DNA from: Pectobacterium sp. A5351
GTDB lineage: Bacteria; Pseudomonadota; Gammaproteobacteria; Enterobacterales; Enterobacteriaceae
NCBI RefSeq assembly: GCF_028335745.1
Contig: NZ_CP116477.1
Span: 2,356,001 to 2,420,000 of the forward strand
Direction of reading: 5' to 3'
DNA length: 64,000 bases
Below, piece after piece: positions 1 to 8,981 of the stretch (position 1 is the first letter of the stretch; the number at the start of each line of letters is the position of its first letter). The notes beneath the pieces are model-generated. The model worked only from the letters and a program-made list of their open reading frames with translations, was not told the DNA's origin and ran no database searches. The translations under genes were made by a program, and so were the position numbers.

Positions 1-453
1 GACACGACAACGCCAAACATACCAACCGCTGCGTGCAACCTGAAACACCCGACACATGGCTTTGATACTGAACGCTACCCGATGTTTTTCGATGAAGACA
101 TAGCTCATTTCAGGCGCTTCGCGAAGTATGTCGCGGCCTTTTGGGGAATAGCCAGTTCCTCATCCCGCTCAGCCAGTTATCGTTTCAGACGGGCTATTTC
201 AAGGGACATTTCTTGCTCACGCTCGGAAGAGAAATGTGCATTTTTCAGTTTACTGCACCAAGCGTAAAGCGGTGATTCATACAGGCTGAACTCGCGGGCA
301 GCGGCAGCCGCACCACTTCAGGGCTTCCTGACGGCATTCAGGCGTGTACTGTTTACGGGGCTTCTTGCTGGTTGATACTGGTTTTGTCATGCGTCACCTC
401 TGGTTAAGAGTTTACTCACTTAATCACATGTCCACTATTGCTGGGTAAGATCA
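1..453 (-). mobile_element. IS3-family insertion sequence remnant (left part)
   Basis: Read on the minus strand, this stretch begins with an IS3-like terminal sequence near 453 (TGATCTTACCCAGCAATAG). An OrfA start follows at about 390 (MTKPVSTSKKPRKQYTPE), typical of the small helix-turn-helix protein of IS3-family elements. The frame soon breaks. Later pieces resemble OrfA (SEREQEMSLEIARLKR, then a stop) and the start of OrfB ([20 protein letters not shown], about 1-110). In-frame stops and small indels make it non-functional, and it runs off the left edge. It forms part of a patchwork of mobile-DNA scars reaching to 2300. Confidence 0.8.
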
Positions 454-581
454 GGAGGAGGTGAACTTTCATCTCCACCAAAAACTAATTATGACAAAGG
501 TGGATAATCCCTCCTCTCTTTCATTATTGATTCAAGTAGATAACGTAATATTGCCACCATGCCATGATTCTTCAAAGTGAA

Positions 582-1349
582 TCATGGCATGTTATCAGAC
601 AAACTTTTTCCCAACAGCTCAAGAATATACACGGCAGGAACCTGACTGGTTACATTGAAATCATTATTTATTAGCTTCAAAGGAAGGTGGTATGAAATAT
701 TAAGATCCGTTATTTTAGATAGCGATGAATTCTGACTACTGCTAACTGATAACAGTTTACAACCATTCTCTTTATATCTAGTAGCAAGTTTAAGTACATC
801 AGGTGTCTCTCCTGAAACTGACAAGAAAATGGCTACCTCATTAACATAGTTTTTATCTGCAACCGGATACCATGGATCATCAATAAAGTGACTTGATTTT
901 CCTAAATTAGAAAACATTCTAGCACCATATCTCGCTATCCCCCCTGACGAACCCACACCAACAAATATGACATGATTTGCTTCGCGCAAAAAATTCGCCA
1001 TATTTTTAAACGTAAGATCGAAAAGTCGATACTGAATCATTCTGAAAAAATAAATTATTTCTTTCATATCATCATTTTCAGACATTTCTTTTACTTTTTT
1101 CAAATGATTCGCAAGACTTAATTTAAACTCATTATAACCCTGAAAATTCATTTTATAGCAAAAATTAAGAACCACTGTGGAAGATATATTACACTCTCTT
1201 GATAAATCCCTGACGCTCATATAAATAACCTTATCATAATTCCTAATAATATACTCATAAACACGCATTTCATTATCATTAAGTGAATTATGCGATGTTG
1301 CAATAAACATCGATTGCAGGTCACTGATTTGGTTTTCCCATTCTATCAT
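582..1349 (-). CDS. RpiR/MurR-type transcriptional regulator (HTH + SIS domain), orphan
   Basis: A 255-residue protein with RpiR-family layout. An N-terminal helix-turn-helix of about 80 residues (SVRDLSRECNISSTVVLNFC) is followed by a sugar-isomerase (SIS) domain from about residue 120, with the glycine/serine phosphosugar loop VGVGSSGG and the second motif SVSGETPDV. Family members sense phosphosugars and control sugar or amino-sugar genes. I chose the ATG at 1349 over the longer frame to 1424 because AAGGAAAAGGAGAG lies just upstream. The gene is much more AT-rich than the core genes and sits between two IS3 remnants with no sugar genes beside it, so its target is unknown and it was probably acquired by transfer. 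It resembles HexR in architecture only. Confidence 0.8.
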   Translation of the reverse strand: MIEWENQISDLQSMFIATSHNSLNDNEMRVYEYIIRNYDKVIYMSVRDLSRECNISSTVVLNFCYKMNFQGYNEFKLSLANHLKKVKEMSENDDMKEIIYFFRMIQYRLFDLTFKNMANFLREANHVIFVGVGSSGGIARYGARMFSNLGKSSHFIDDPWYPVADKNYVNEVAIFLSVSGETPDVLKLATRYKENGCKLLSVSSSQNSSLSKITDLNISYHLPLKLINNDFNVTSQVPAVYILELLGKSLSDNMP

Positions 1350-1594
1350 TATCACTCTCCTTTTCCTTACGTTAAGGAACATAGAATACTCGCGATTGAT
1401 CTCTGATAACGTGAACCTAACCACGATCTACAAGACTCCCGAGAGAACTGAGCCACATCCTGTAGTAATACCCCCATTCTTGACGGAGGCCATAAGCAGA
1501 ATTACGCAGCACGCAACACACGCTATTTTGGAGTGTATCCACCCAATGCCATATTCGACCTTTCTTGATTATAAAATCACTGCCATTCTGTTGC

Positions 1595-1733
1595 GTTTTT
1601 CCTAGTTGAATAAAATTGAGAGCAATCTTATTTTTTCCACCCATTTAAATAACTCACCACTGGTATATTCCGGACCGTTGTCACAGCATATCGAAACCAC
1701 TTTACCACGCCACTCTATCAGACGCTCCAGCGT
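1595..1733 (-). mobile_element. IS3-family OrfB fragment
   Basis: On the minus strand the frame reads TLERLIEWRGK, then DNGPEYTSGELFKWVEK, matching the DDE-domain block around the second catalytic Asp of IS3-family OrfB (usually DNGPEY). After a frameshift near 1610 the next conserved block, FIQLGKTQQN (usually YIQPGKPQQN), appears in another frame. Nothing else of the transposase remains. The fragment abuts the integrase fragment at about 1734 and seems to have replaced its 5' half. Confidence 0.7.
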
Positions 1734-2195
1734 TTGCTTTTGGCACTTGTTACCGGACAGCGTAGAGAGGATATTGCCGCGATTAAATTCAGCGATATTG
1801 TTGGTGATCGGCTATTCGCCGAACAGGGTAAAACAGGAAATAAAATCGCGATCCCGTTCAATCTAACAATCGATACCATAGGGTTGCGTCTGGGTGATGT
1901 CATTGAGCAATGCCGCAATACGGATTACATGATTAGTGTCGGTATTAGAAAAAATAGCCCTCATGGGGCTGTAGAGCTCAATGGGCTAACAAAGGGATTT
2001 GTTAAAGCAAGAAAGGCATCGGGGATTGAATTAGATGAGAGGCCGCCAACGTTCCATGAGATAAGAAGTTTGGCAGGCAGGCTGTATGAAAAAGAGCGCG
2101 GAAAGGAATTTGCTCAAAAGTTACTGGGTCACAAATCAGCAAAAATGACGGAGAAATACCTGGATACGCGAGGGAAAGATTACGTCTATTTATAA
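1734..2195 (+). pseudogene. lambda-type tyrosine recombinase, C-terminal catalytic fragment
   Basis: About 153 residues equal to the catalytic half of a lambda-Int-like integrase. All the catalytic boxes can be seen: the first Arg in VTGQRRED, the Lys in EQGKTGNK, the His and second Arg in FHEIRSLAGR, the His in LLGHKS, and the nucleophilic Tyr in EKYLDTRG. The N-terminal arm-binding and core-binding domains are missing; the frame joins an IS3 fragment at its 5' side, with no proper start codon. It is therefore a broken gene and the only clear trace of a former prophage. Its 3' end points at the sdsR gene about 100 bp away, as int points at attP in lambda. Confidence 0.85.
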
Positions 2196-2209
2196 AAGAC
2201 CGTATATCG

Positions 2210-2260
2210 AATTTCGTGGATTTTTCGTGTATTTTCGTGTATTTTCGTGTATTTTCGTGT
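2210..2260 (+). repeat. four tandem copies of a 10-bp repeat, possible Int arm-type sites
   Basis: The unit ATTTTCGTGT occurs at 2231, 2241 and 2251, with a near-identical copy at 2221 and a degenerate half-copy at 2210-2220. The array starts 15 bp after the integrase stop codon. In lambda, tandem arm-type integrase sites (P'1-P'3) lie in this place at about 10-bp spacing. The arm-site role is inferred from position and period. Confidence 0.55.
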
Positions 2261-2281
2261 ATCTAAAAATAAATGATTATA

Positions 2282-2294
2282 AATCAACAAGATA
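2282..2294 (+). promoter_or_regulatory. IHF-like site between the arm repeats and sdsR
   Basis: AATCAACAAGATA matches the IHF consensus WATCAANNNNTTR with one mismatch. It lies between the 10-bp repeats and the sdsR terminator, the place of the H' IHF site in a lambda-type attachment site. IHF sites are degenerate, so this is suggestive only. Confidence 0.35.
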
Positions 2295-2397
2295 AAAAAA
2301 GACTGAATACGATTCCTGTATTCAGTCTAGGGAAATGGCTCTTGGGAGAGCCGTGCGCTAAAAGTTGGCATTTATACAAGCTGTACTAGCCTTGTAG
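2294..2397 (-). ncRNA. sdsR: SdsR (RyeB) small RNA
   Basis: The minus strand holds the conserved core of the enterobacterial sRNA SdsR: ATGCCAACTTTTAGCGCACG, then GGCTCTCCCAAGAGCC, then a strong terminator hairpin (GACTGAATAC/GTATTCAGTC, 2301-2327) followed by a U-run. In relatives SdsR is made under RpoS control and represses porin, mismatch-repair and other mRNAs through Hfq. It lies next to yebY, as in E. coli. The 5' end near 2396 is estimated from alignment by eye. The opposite strand may encode the antisense RyeA/SraC transcript, but I see no independent proof. The gene is intact although a prophage remnant stops at its 3' end. Confidence 0.85.
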
Positions 2398-2530
2398 ATT
2401 TAAGTTTAGTCAACTCCTCCACGTTTTCCAGCCTCAACCTACTCGCAATTATCACAAATGGAACAGATTTCACACTTTGCTTTAACTATTAAGAAGTAAA
2501 TAATTAACATTAATAGGTAAATCAATGACT

Positions 2531-2884
2531 TCATGGTTTCGCATCTGATTGGCACAGTTGCTCTGCACGCTCGATAAATGGCTGAAGACTTTTCTTCTTG
2601 CCAGGATGTTTCGGATCGTCCAGCCAGATAGCGTCTATCGGCTGTGCACTCACCTGTCCAGACTTCATTTGCGCAATGGCAACATCGTTTAGCGGATATT
2701 GCATCAGCGTCCCCGTATGTAAAGCGTACAGCGCATTACCAGGGCGGCAGATCAGTTGAACTTCTTCACGCGTGAAAGCCCAACGATCGCCGTATTCCAA
2801 CCGGCTGATATTTGCCAGTTTGGCGGCAGCAAAAGCATTCACAGAAAGTGAGGTAAGCACGATAGATAGCAAAAATTTCTTCAT
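2531..2884 (-). CDS. yebY: YebY family periplasmic protein (DUF2511)
   Basis: A small exported protein of about 118 residues. It has a Sec signal peptide ([18 protein letters not shown], cleavage likely after AFA) and a mature domain with two cysteines ([12 protein letters not shown] and EQLCQ) that probably form a disulfide. It matches YebY of E. coli, where the gene follows copper-related yobA-yebZ; here those partners are absent and the gene stands alone beside sdsR. Two ATG codons (2887 and 2884) are in frame and I cannot decide between them. The function is not established; a copper-related periplasmic role is only suggested by context in relatives. Confidence 0.8.
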   Translation of the reverse strand: MKKFLLSIVLTSLSVNAFAAAKLANISRLEYGDRWAFTREEVQLICRPGNALYALHTGTLMQYPLNDVAIAQMKSGQVSAQPIDAIWLDDPKHPGKKKSLQPFIERAEQLCQSDAKP

Positions 2885-3171
2885 CATGGTATTCCCGACA
2901 TGGCGTATTCAGACAATGATGTGTGTGAGTTTTGCAGCCTTATCCAAATCAGAGAAAGACAGCGTCAAACCTTATAAAACAGAATGTTGTATATCACTAC
3001 TGAGGCGATCATAGCGATAGAGGAAGATGAAGTCGAGCGTGACATCAGGAATAACACTGACAGCAAGATACCGGCAGGAAGGCCGTTCAGGAGGGGAAAA
3101 TCGCGGGATAAAGAGGAACGGTATCCCGCATCATTCAAATCATTATTGGCCGACAGAAGCGTCGCTTGTCG

Positions 3172-3678
3172 TTAGGCAGAGGGCGCAGCCGCAGACATTT
3201 TTTTCAGGTCCTGATCGATGAAGAACAGGCCGCCTTCGCTGGCTTTGACCAACGCCAGTTTGTCCAAAATGGAACGGAACAGTTTCTCTTCTTCATGCTG
3301 TTCAGCAACGTACCATTGCAAGAAGTTAAATGTAGAGTAATCCTGCAACGCCATCGCCGCATGCGCCAGCTCATTAATTTTTGCTGTAATCAACTGTTCG
3401 TGTTCATAGGTCAGCTTGAAGACATCAGCCAGTGAATCGAAATCAATGGGTGGTGCGGCAATCGCGCCTAATATAGGCAGGCTTCCCGTGTCGTCCAGAT
3501 AGTCAAACAGGCGCTGCATATGTTGCATTTCTTCCTGAGAATGCGTTTTCAGGAAACTGGATGCACCTTCAAAACCTTTGTCACCGCACCATGCGCTCAT
3601 CTGCAGATACAAATTTGCGGAATAAAACTCCAGATTAAGTTGCTCATTCAGCTTCTGAATCATTTCTTTTTTTAACAT
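3172..3678 (-). CDS. ftnA: Non-haem ferritin FtnA
   Basis: A 168-residue bacterial ferritin that oxidises Fe(II) and stores it as a mineral inside a 24-subunit shell in the cytoplasm. Ferroxidase-centre residues lie at the usual places: Glu17 ([10 protein letters not shown]), Glu50 and His53 (SQEEMQHM), and Glu residues in helices C-D ([14 protein letters not shown]). The length equals the E. coli FtnA family within a few residues. The start ATG is preceded by TTAATATG context with a GGGAGTTA ribosome site. The gene is monocistronic. The long AT-rich upstream region (3679-4049) has Fur-box-like sequences, consistent with the iron-dependent control known for ftnA. Confidence 0.95.
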   Translation of the reverse strand: MLKKEMIQKLNEQLNLEFYSANLYLQMSAWCGDKGFEGASSFLKTHSQEEMQHMQRLFDYLDDTGSLPILGAIAAPPIDFDSLADVFKLTYEHEQLITAKINELAHAAMALQDYSTFNFLQWYVAEQHEEEKLFRSILDKLALVKASEGGLFFIDQDLKKMSAAAPSA

Positions 3679-3854
3679 ATTAACTCCCTATTTTCCCGGC
3701 AGGTGAAATTATTCAGGGCATTATGCCTGAAAAAATAAAATAAAAAACACTTTATTAACATTGCAATCAGATAAATAAAATAAATAATAAAAACAATGAA
3801 TTGCAAATTAAGTTATTGATATTTATTATCATTAAGTCTGAAGGTTAATATATT

Positions 3855-3958
3855 ATTGCGAATCGTTTTTATTATCAAAAATAACAACCACGCTTTATAT
3901 CACTTATGAAAACCCTGTATTAAAAATGATTCCCATTTCGTAATGAGAATAATAAACA
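3855..3958. promoter_or_regulatory. Fur-box-like sequences between ftnA and holE
   Basis: In the divergent AT-rich gap 3679-4049, the blocks GCGAATCGTTTTTATTATC (from about 3859), AAAATGATTCCCATTTCG (from about 3923) and GTAATGAGAATAATAAAC (from about 3940) each keep much of the Fur 19-mer (GATAATGATAATCATTATC). Fur activates ftnA in E. coli by displacing H-NS from such clustered upstream sites. The rest of the gap is A/T-rich with no gene. Site calls are by eye. Confidence 0.45.
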
Positions 3959-4049
3959 TCCACATAACAAGGTGAACACTTGCCATTTTTCTGTCGCTAC
4001 TTTACCGTGGCGCACATGAGTCTGTGATCAATCGGCAGGAGAAAATGGT

Positions 4050-4280
4050 ATGGGATATAATCTGGCAGAATTGTCCAAAGAAGAGATGGATAAAGTTAAC
4101 GTGGATTTGGCGGCATCAGGCGTTGCCTTCAAAGAGCGTTACAATATGCCGGTCATTCCAGAGGCCGTTGAGAGGGAACAGCCCGAGCACCTGCGTAACT
4201 ATTTTCGTGAACGCGTAATGTTTTATCGCCAGCGCTCACTTCAGTTCTCGCGTTTACCCTACGAACCCAAGGCTAAATAG
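4050..4280 (+). CDS. holE: DNA polymerase III theta subunit
   Basis: A 76-residue protein, the exact length of E. coli HolE. It shares nearly all of the core, for example [20 protein letters not shown] and [11 protein letters not shown], and the C-terminal [10 protein letters not shown]. Theta binds and stabilises the epsilon proofreading exonuclease within the polymerase III core. A clear AGGAG lies upstream (GGCAGGAGAAAATGGTATG); the start at 4050 (ATGGGATATAAT) is preferred over an ATG at 4044, which is out of frame. It is a single-gene unit with a hairpin just downstream. Confidence 0.95.
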   Translation: MGYNLAELSKEEMDKVNVDLAASGVAFKERYNMPVIPEAVEREQPEHLRNYFRERVMFYRQRSLQFSRLPYEPKAK

Positions 4281-4311
4281 CCTTACCTCCCCGTTCCTGT
4301 CTATGCCGTCT

Positions 4312-4339
4312 GTACCGTGGAAACCATCCCTTTCCACGG
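4312..4339 (+). terminator. hairpin after holE
   Basis: ACCGTGGAAA, then CCATCCC, then TTTCCACGGT forms a perfect 10-bp stem, followed by a short mixed T-rich stretch (TTACATTCTT). It is a likely intrinsic terminator for holE although the T-tract is weak. Confidence 0.6.
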
Positions 4340-4441
4340 TTTACATTCTTACACAGCAAAAACAATTTTCTACTTGCATCTCAGCCCGCACAGGAGGTTA
4401 ATGGAGTAGCAACCTAACCTTTTATCTAAGCGAGGCAAGAG

Positions 4442-4552
4442 ATGAGTAAAGGACTGGATAGCAAAAAGAACAGCAAGAAAAAACCGCTGAAAACGGCCGC
4501 CGAAAAGCGGGCTGACAAAAGAGCGAAGAAAACGCAGGCTGATATTACCTAG
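4442..4552 (+). CDS. small lysine/arginine-rich protein, 36 residues
   Basis: ATG at 4442 to TAG at 4552 encodes MSKGLDSKKNSKKKPLKTAA followed by EKRADKRAKKTQADIT. About a third of the residues are Lys or Arg, and no membrane segment or cysteine is seen. GAGGCAAG lies 3-10 bases before the start, a usable ribosome site. It stands alone between holE and the convergent ptrB. The base sequence looks like real coding DNA of this genome rather than spacer. I do not recognise a named family; nucleic-acid or ribosome binding would be a guess from charge alone. Confidence 0.55.
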   Translation: MSKGLDSKKNSKKKPLKTAAEKRADKRAKKTQADIT

Positions 4553-4647
4553 GTATTGATAACCTCAGTTTTGATAACCGAAGTAATGCGCCGAGCCAAT
4601 CGGGTAAACCCGAAAATGGGTTTACCCTCATAGCTATGTTTTATCCC

Positions 4648-6699
4648 TTATCCGCGATCGCCCTCAGGCATCTCAAGCACCATCAGCAGAAAAGCATATT
4701 CCAACGCAATATCATCATAGCGTTTGAAACGACCAGATTTTCCGCCGTGTCCGGCGTCCATGTCGGTGTACAGCAGCACCAGACGATCGTCCGTTTTGAC
4801 TTCCCGCAATTTCGCCACCCACTTCGCAGGTTCCCAATACTGCACCTGAGAATCGTGCAGTCCAGTATTCACCAGCAAATGTGGGTAATGCTGTGCGATA
4901 ACACCGTCATAGGGGCTGTATTGTTTGATATAGTCATAGTAGATTTGCTCATTCGGATCGCCCCACTCGTCATACTCGCCGGTCGTCAATGGGATAGACT
5001 CATCCAGCATCGTCGTCAGCACATCAACGAATGGAACCTGAGCGACAACACCTTTAAACAGTTCAGGCGCCATATTCACCACCGCGCCCATCAATAATCC
5101 ACCGGCACTGCCTCCCATTGCGAACATGTTCTTCCTGTCGCCATAACCTTTTTCTATCAATGCCTGCGACACATCGATGAAATCCGTGAAGGAATGCATT
5201 TTATTGAGCAACCGACCATCGTCATACCACTGTTGCCCCAGTTCACCACCGCCACGAATGTGCGTTAAGGCGAAGACAAACCCCCTGTCCAGCAGGCTCA
5301 AGCGACTCACGCTGAAATCAGGATCCAGACTATGGCTATAAGCGCCGTAGCCGTAGACCAGTATCGGGTTCTTACCGGGGCTGAAATGATCGCGATGGTA
5401 AACAAGAGAAACGGGAACCTCGACGCCATCTCGAACCGTGATCCACACGCGTTCGCTCTGGTAATTGTCCGAAGAGAAGTCTTTCACTTCAGCTTGTTTA
5501 AGTAACCGTTGTTCGCCCGTATCCAGATTCAATTCATACTGCGTGCTTGGAGTGGTCATTGATGAATAGCCATACCGCATCAATGCCGTGTCTGGCGTAG
5601 GATTGTACGACAGCCATGTCACATAGCTTGCATCATTAAAGGCGATCGTTTTTTCTTCCTGCGTATGCCAGTGAATCTGGCGTAAGCTGGTCAAGCCGCG
5701 CTCTCTTTCTTCAACCACCAGCCAGTCTCGAAACAGCTCAAAACCTTCCAGCACGCGACTTTCGCTCGGTGCAATCAGTGTTTCCAGCGTTTGCTCATCG
5801 GGCTTATCAGCGCGGTAAAGGCCAAAGTTTTTTCCTTCTCGGTTGGAGCGCAGATAAAACTTGCCTTGATAGTGATCGATGCCATATTCATGATCTTTCC
5901 GGCGTGGGATGCAGACCTGCGGCACGGCATCCGGCCGCGTCGCATCGAGCAATAACACTTCCGTCGTCGTGGTGCTGCTGAGATAAATGGTGATGTAGTG
6001 CTCTGATGTCGTTTTACTCAGGCTGACATAATAGGTGTCGTCTTTCTCTTCATAGACCAGCTCATCCTGTGCCGGATCGCTCCCCAGACGATGACGATAG
6101 ACCTGATACGGCAATAGCGTTTGCTCATGCTTGCGCACGTAATACAGAACCGTCGAATCCGCTGCCCATTCCGCTCCCGCCGTGACATTTTCGATCACAT
6201 CCGGCAACCACTCACCACTGTTCAGATCGCGAAAACGAAGCGTGTACTGCCGACGGGATAAAAAATCCTCCGAGAGTGCCAATAGCCTATTGTCGGGACT
6301 AACTTCAAGCGCGCCCAGGCTATAAAATTCGTGCCCTTCCGCTCGTTGATTCCCGTCCATCAGCGTGTCCCACACGTCTGTTGCCTGCTCAGGCTGACGC
6401 AAATAGATGGCGTACTCTTTGCCAGGCTCATAGCGACTTTGATAGCGATAACCCTTTCTGACATACGGCACAGACATATCCGTCGACGGGATACGCTTAA
6501 CCATTTCGTCATACAATGACCGTTTGCGCGCCTCATGAGGTGCCATGACAGCGTCGCTATAGGCGTTTTCCTGTTCCAGATAGGCCAGCACCTGCGGATC
6601 GGCACGCTGGTCATCACGCAGCCAGTAATAATTGTCGATACGCGTATCGCCATGCATGCTCATCACATGAGGGCGTTTTTCAGCTTGCGGTGTTTTCAT
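4648..6699 (-). CDS. ptrB: Oligopeptidase B
   Basis: A 683-residue S9A prolyl-oligopeptidase family serine peptidase that cuts short peptides after Lys or Arg in the cytoplasm. A beta-propeller occupies about residues 70-400 and the alpha/beta-hydrolase domain the C-terminal third. Catalytic residues are Ser531 ([10 protein letters not shown]), Asp616 ([12 protein letters not shown]) and His651 ([12 protein letters not shown]). The start at 6699 ([20 protein letters not shown]) matches the E. coli N-terminus; the open frame extends 25 codons further but without homology. It is transcribed convergently with the small ORF at 4442 and divergently from purT. The protein is complete and full length. 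Confidence 0.96.
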   Translation of the reverse strand: MKTPQAEKRPHVMSMHGDTRIDNYYWLRDDQRADPQVLAYLEQENAYSDAVMAPHEARKRSLYDEMVKRIPSTDMSVPYVRKGYRYQSRYEPGKEYAIYLRQPEQATDVWDTLMDGNQRAEGHEFYSLGALEVSPDNRLLALSEDFLSRRQYTLRFRDLNSGEWLPDVIENVTAGAEWAADSTVLYYVRKHEQTLLPYQVYRHRLGSDPAQDELVYEEKDDTYYVSLSKTTSEHYITIYLSSTTTTEVLLLDATRPDAVPQVCIPRRKDHEYGIDHYQGKFYLRSNREGKNFGLYRADKPDEQTLETLIAPSESRVLEGFELFRDWLVVEERERGLTSLRQIHWHTQEEKTIAFNDASYVTWLSYNPTPDTALMRYGYSSMTTPSTQYELNLDTGEQRLLKQAEVKDFSSDNYQSERVWITVRDGVEVPVSLVYHRDHFSPGKNPILVYGYGAYSHSLDPDFSVSRLSLLDRGFVFALTHIRGGGELGQQWYDDGRLLNKMHSFTDFIDVSQALIEKGYGDRKNMFAMGGSAGGLLMGAVVNMAPELFKGVVAQVPFVDVLTTMLDESIPLTTGEYDEWGDPNEQIYYDYIKQYSPYDGVIAQHYPHLLVNTGLHDSQVQYWEPAKWVAKLREVKTDDRLVLLYTDMDAGHGGKSGRFKRYDDIALEYAFLLMVLEMPEGDRG

Positions 6700-6840
6700 C
6701 GCGTCGGATCTCGTTGTCTTACCATAAAATTTTAACTCTACAAGAAGAGTGGCACGATTGATCGGCAATGCCAAGACACGCCCTTATCACTTGGTGCGCT
6801 TTTGCGCACCGCATTCCAATGCATGCCCTCTTTAATGCGC

Positions 6841-6856
6841 ACGCAAACGTTTTCGT
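6841..6856 (+). promoter_or_regulatory. PurR operator upstream of purT
   Basis: ACGCAAACGTTTTCGT differs from the PurR consensus ACGCAAACGTTTGCGT at one position. It lies 44 bases before the purT start codon, where PurR with hypoxanthine or guanine would block transcription. This is the regulation known for purT in E. coli. Confidence 0.9.
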
Positions 6857-6899
6857 TTATACTGCGGCCATTTTTCACAACCCGATCAGGTATAAGGTT

Positions 6900-8078
6900 A
6901 TGTTAACGATTGGAACCGCCCTGCGAGCGGATGCCACACGAGTGATGTTGCTTGGCTCCGGTGAATTAGGCAAAGAAGTGGCGATTGAATGTCAGCGTCT
7001 GGGTATCGAAGTGATTGCGGTCGATCGCTATGCCGATGCCCCGGCCATGCAGGTTGCGCATCGCAGCCACGTCATCAATATGTTGGATGGCGATGCATTA
7101 AAAGCGTTGGTTGAAGCCGAGCGTCCTGATTACATCGTGCCGGAAATTGAAGCCATCGCCACCGACATGCTGGTAACACTGGAAAAGCAGGGTCACCATG
7201 TTGTTCCTTGTGCTGAAGCCACGCGCCTGACAATGAATCGTGAAGGTATCCGTCGTCTGGCGGCTGAAACACTCGGCGTGCCCACTTCCACCTACCGTTT
7301 TGCCGACAACGAAGAGAACTTTCGTCAGGCGGTAGATGCGATTGGCTATCCCTGTATTGTTAAGCCGGTCATGAGTTCATCTGGCAAAGGGCAAAGCCTG
7401 ATTCGCTCCGCGGAGCAGTTAGATCAGGCGTGGAGCTACGCCCAACAGGGGGGACGAGCAGGCGGCGGGCGCGTCATCGTGGAAGGACTGGTTAATTTTG
7501 ATTTTGAGATCACTTTGCTAACCATCCATGCGGTTGACGGTATTCATTTCTGTGCGCCTATCGGGCATCGTCAGGAAGATGGCGACTATCGTGAGTCCTG
7601 GCAGCCGCAGCAGATGAGTGCGCTGGCGCAAGAGCGCGCGCAAAAGATGGCCAGCGATGTCGTGAAAGCGCTCGGTGGCTACGGCCTATTCGGCGTTGAA
7701 CTGTTCGTTTGCGGCGATGAAGTCATCTTCAGCGAAGTCTCCCCTCGCCCGCACGATACCGGCATGGTGACGATGATTTCTCAGGACTTGTCCGAGTTTG
7801 CCCTGCACGTCCGCGCTTTTCTGTGTTTGCCAATTGGCGCGGTTCGCCAATACGGCGCATCGGCTTCCGCTGTGATTTTACCAGAACTGGAAAGCAACAA
7901 CGTGCGCTATCAGGGGCTGGAAAGCGCGCTACTCCCTCACACGCAAATTCGCCTGTTTGGTAAGCCGGATATCAGCGGTAAACGTCGCATGGGCGTAGCA
8001 TTAGCCAGCGCAGAAACCACGGACGATGCGGTGGCAATCGCCAAACGTGTCGCTGCGACTGTAAAAGTCAGCGGCTGA
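6900..8078 (+). CDS. purT: Formate-dependent phosphoribosylglycinamide formyltransferase 2
   Basis: A 392-residue ATP-grasp enzyme, the same length as E. coli PurT. It makes formyl-GAR from GAR, formate and ATP, the folate-independent alternative to PurN in purine synthesis. Visible are the N-terminal Rossmann-like segment ([20 protein letters not shown]), the ATP-grasp lid ([10 protein letters not shown]) and the metal-binding end ([13 protein letters not shown]). The start at 6900 ([14 protein letters not shown]) is used because the upstream part of the frame contains the PurR operator and lacks homology. A bidirectional hairpin terminator follows. Confidence 0.97.
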   Translation: MLTIGTALRADATRVMLLGSGELGKEVAIECQRLGIEVIAVDRYADAPAMQVAHRSHVINMLDGDALKALVEAERPDYIVPEIEAIATDMLVTLEKQGHHVVPCAEATRLTMNREGIRRLAAETLGVPTSTYRFADNEENFRQAVDAIGYPCIVKPVMSSSGKGQSLIRSAEQLDQAWSYAQQGGRAGGGRVIVEGLVNFDFEITLLTIHAVDGIHFCAPIGHRQEDGDYRESWQPQQMSALAQERAQKMASDVVKALGGYGLFGVELFVCGDEVIFSEVSPRPHDTGMVTMISQDLSEFALHVRAFLCLPIGAVRQYGASASAVILPELESNNVRYQGLESALLPHTQIRLFGKPDISGKRRMGVALASAETTDDAVAIAKRVAATVKVSG

Positions 8079-8120
8079 TAGGCTACTGCCAATAGGGTGA
8101 CGGACAAGGATGTCCGTCAT

Positions 8121-8150
8121 AAAAAAGGCCACTCGTAGTGAGTGGCCTTC
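8121..8150. terminator. bidirectional terminator between purT and eda
   Basis: AAAAAAGGCCACTC, then GTA, then GTGAGTGGCCTT forms a stem with A-run on one side and T-rich sequence on the other. It can end the convergent purT and eda transcripts. Confidence 0.8.
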
Positions 8151-8171
8151 GTCATTCAGTCACGAGCATAC

Positions 8172-8813
8172 TTAGGCTTTTGCACCTGCAACGGCTTCAC
8201 GCGCCAGTTCGGTAATACGCGCGTAATCACCGCTTTCCAGCGCATCGTTCGGCACCAGCCATGAACCCCCTACGCACAGCACGCTTTTCAGCGCCAGATA
8301 GTCGCGGTAGTTATTTGGCGTAATGCCACCGGTCGGGCAGAAACGGATCTGAGCAAACGGACCCGCGATCGCCTGGAGCGCTTTCACACCGCCGTTAGCT
8401 TCCGCAGGGAAGAATTTGAACTCACTCAGACCGTAATCCATACCCAGCATCAGTTCAGACACGGTGCTGATACCTGGAATCAACGGGATGTTGCCTGCGG
8501 TCGCCGCTTTCAGCAACGGTTCAGTCAAACCAGGGCTGATGGCGAACTGGGCACCGGCTTCCACTACGGCCGCCAGTTGCTCAGGGTTTGTTACCGTACC
8601 CGCACCCACAATGGCTTCCGGCACTTCTTTCGCAATCGCGCGGATCGCGTCGATGGCGCAGTCGGTACGCAATGTCAGTTCCAGAACGCGAACGCCGCCC
8701 GCGACTAACGCTTTTGCCATCGGCACCGCGTGTTCCAGTTTGTTGACGACAATAACAGGAACAACGGGACCCGTTGTCAAAATCTGTTCCGCGCTCGTTT
8801 TCCAGTTTTTCAT
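8172..8813 (-). CDS. eda: KHG/KDPG aldolase
   Basis: A 213-residue class I aldolase that splits 2-keto-3-deoxy-6-phosphogluconate into pyruvate and glyceraldehyde-3-phosphate. The Schiff-base lysine lies in [12 protein letters not shown] (about Lys133) and the catalytic Glu in VLELTLRT (about Glu45). The ATG at 8813 is the start; an in-frame TTG one codon earlier is not needed. The gene follows zwf on the same strand after a 168-bp gap with a hairpin, with no edd between them, so here the enzyme probably serves mainly the pectin/hexuronate route (KDG kinase product) rather than a complete Entner-Doudoroff pathway. No convincing KdgR box was seen in the gap. Confidence 0.96.
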   Translation of the reverse strand: MKNWKTSAEQILTTGPVVPVIVVNKLEHAVPMAKALVAGGVRVLELTLRTDCAIDAIRAIAKEVPEAIVGAGTVTNPEQLAAVVEAGAQFAISPGLTEPLLKAATAGNIPLIPGISTVSELMLGMDYGLSEFKFFPAEANGGVKALQAIAGPFAQIRFCPTGGITPNNYRDYLALKSVLCVGGSWLVPNDALESGDYARITELAREAVAGAKA

Positions 8814-8931
8814 CAAAAGTTATCTCCAGTCATGCCCGAAGGCATCATTAATTATATAGCGCGCCCCTGCCACAGGGATCTGCGTCGCCACAGATGTCCG
8901 ACCGCACCGTTAGCCATACATTAAAAACTGC

Positions 8932-8957
8932 GGGATGCCGAGCAATCTCGGTATCCC
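8932..8957 (-). terminator. hairpin after zwf
   Basis: GGGATGCCGAG, then CAAT, then CTCGGTATCCC forms an 11-bp stem with one G-T type mismatch. On the minus strand it is followed by GCAGTTTTT. It could attenuate or end the zwf transcript before eda. Confidence 0.55.
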
Positions 8958-8981
8958 CATTACTGACGTATTATCAAAAAA

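Noticed and set aside
1417-1590. Minus-strand frame downstream of the IS3 OrfB fragment
   Set aside because: No transposase motif or other family could be recognised in it; probably random open sequence in mobile-DNA debris.
2221-2260. CRISPR-like repeat
   Set aside because: The 10-bp units are contiguous with no spacers, so it is a tandem array and not a CRISPR.
8814-8981. KdgR operator upstream of eda
   Set aside because: No sequence close to the KdgR consensus was found in the zwf-eda gap.
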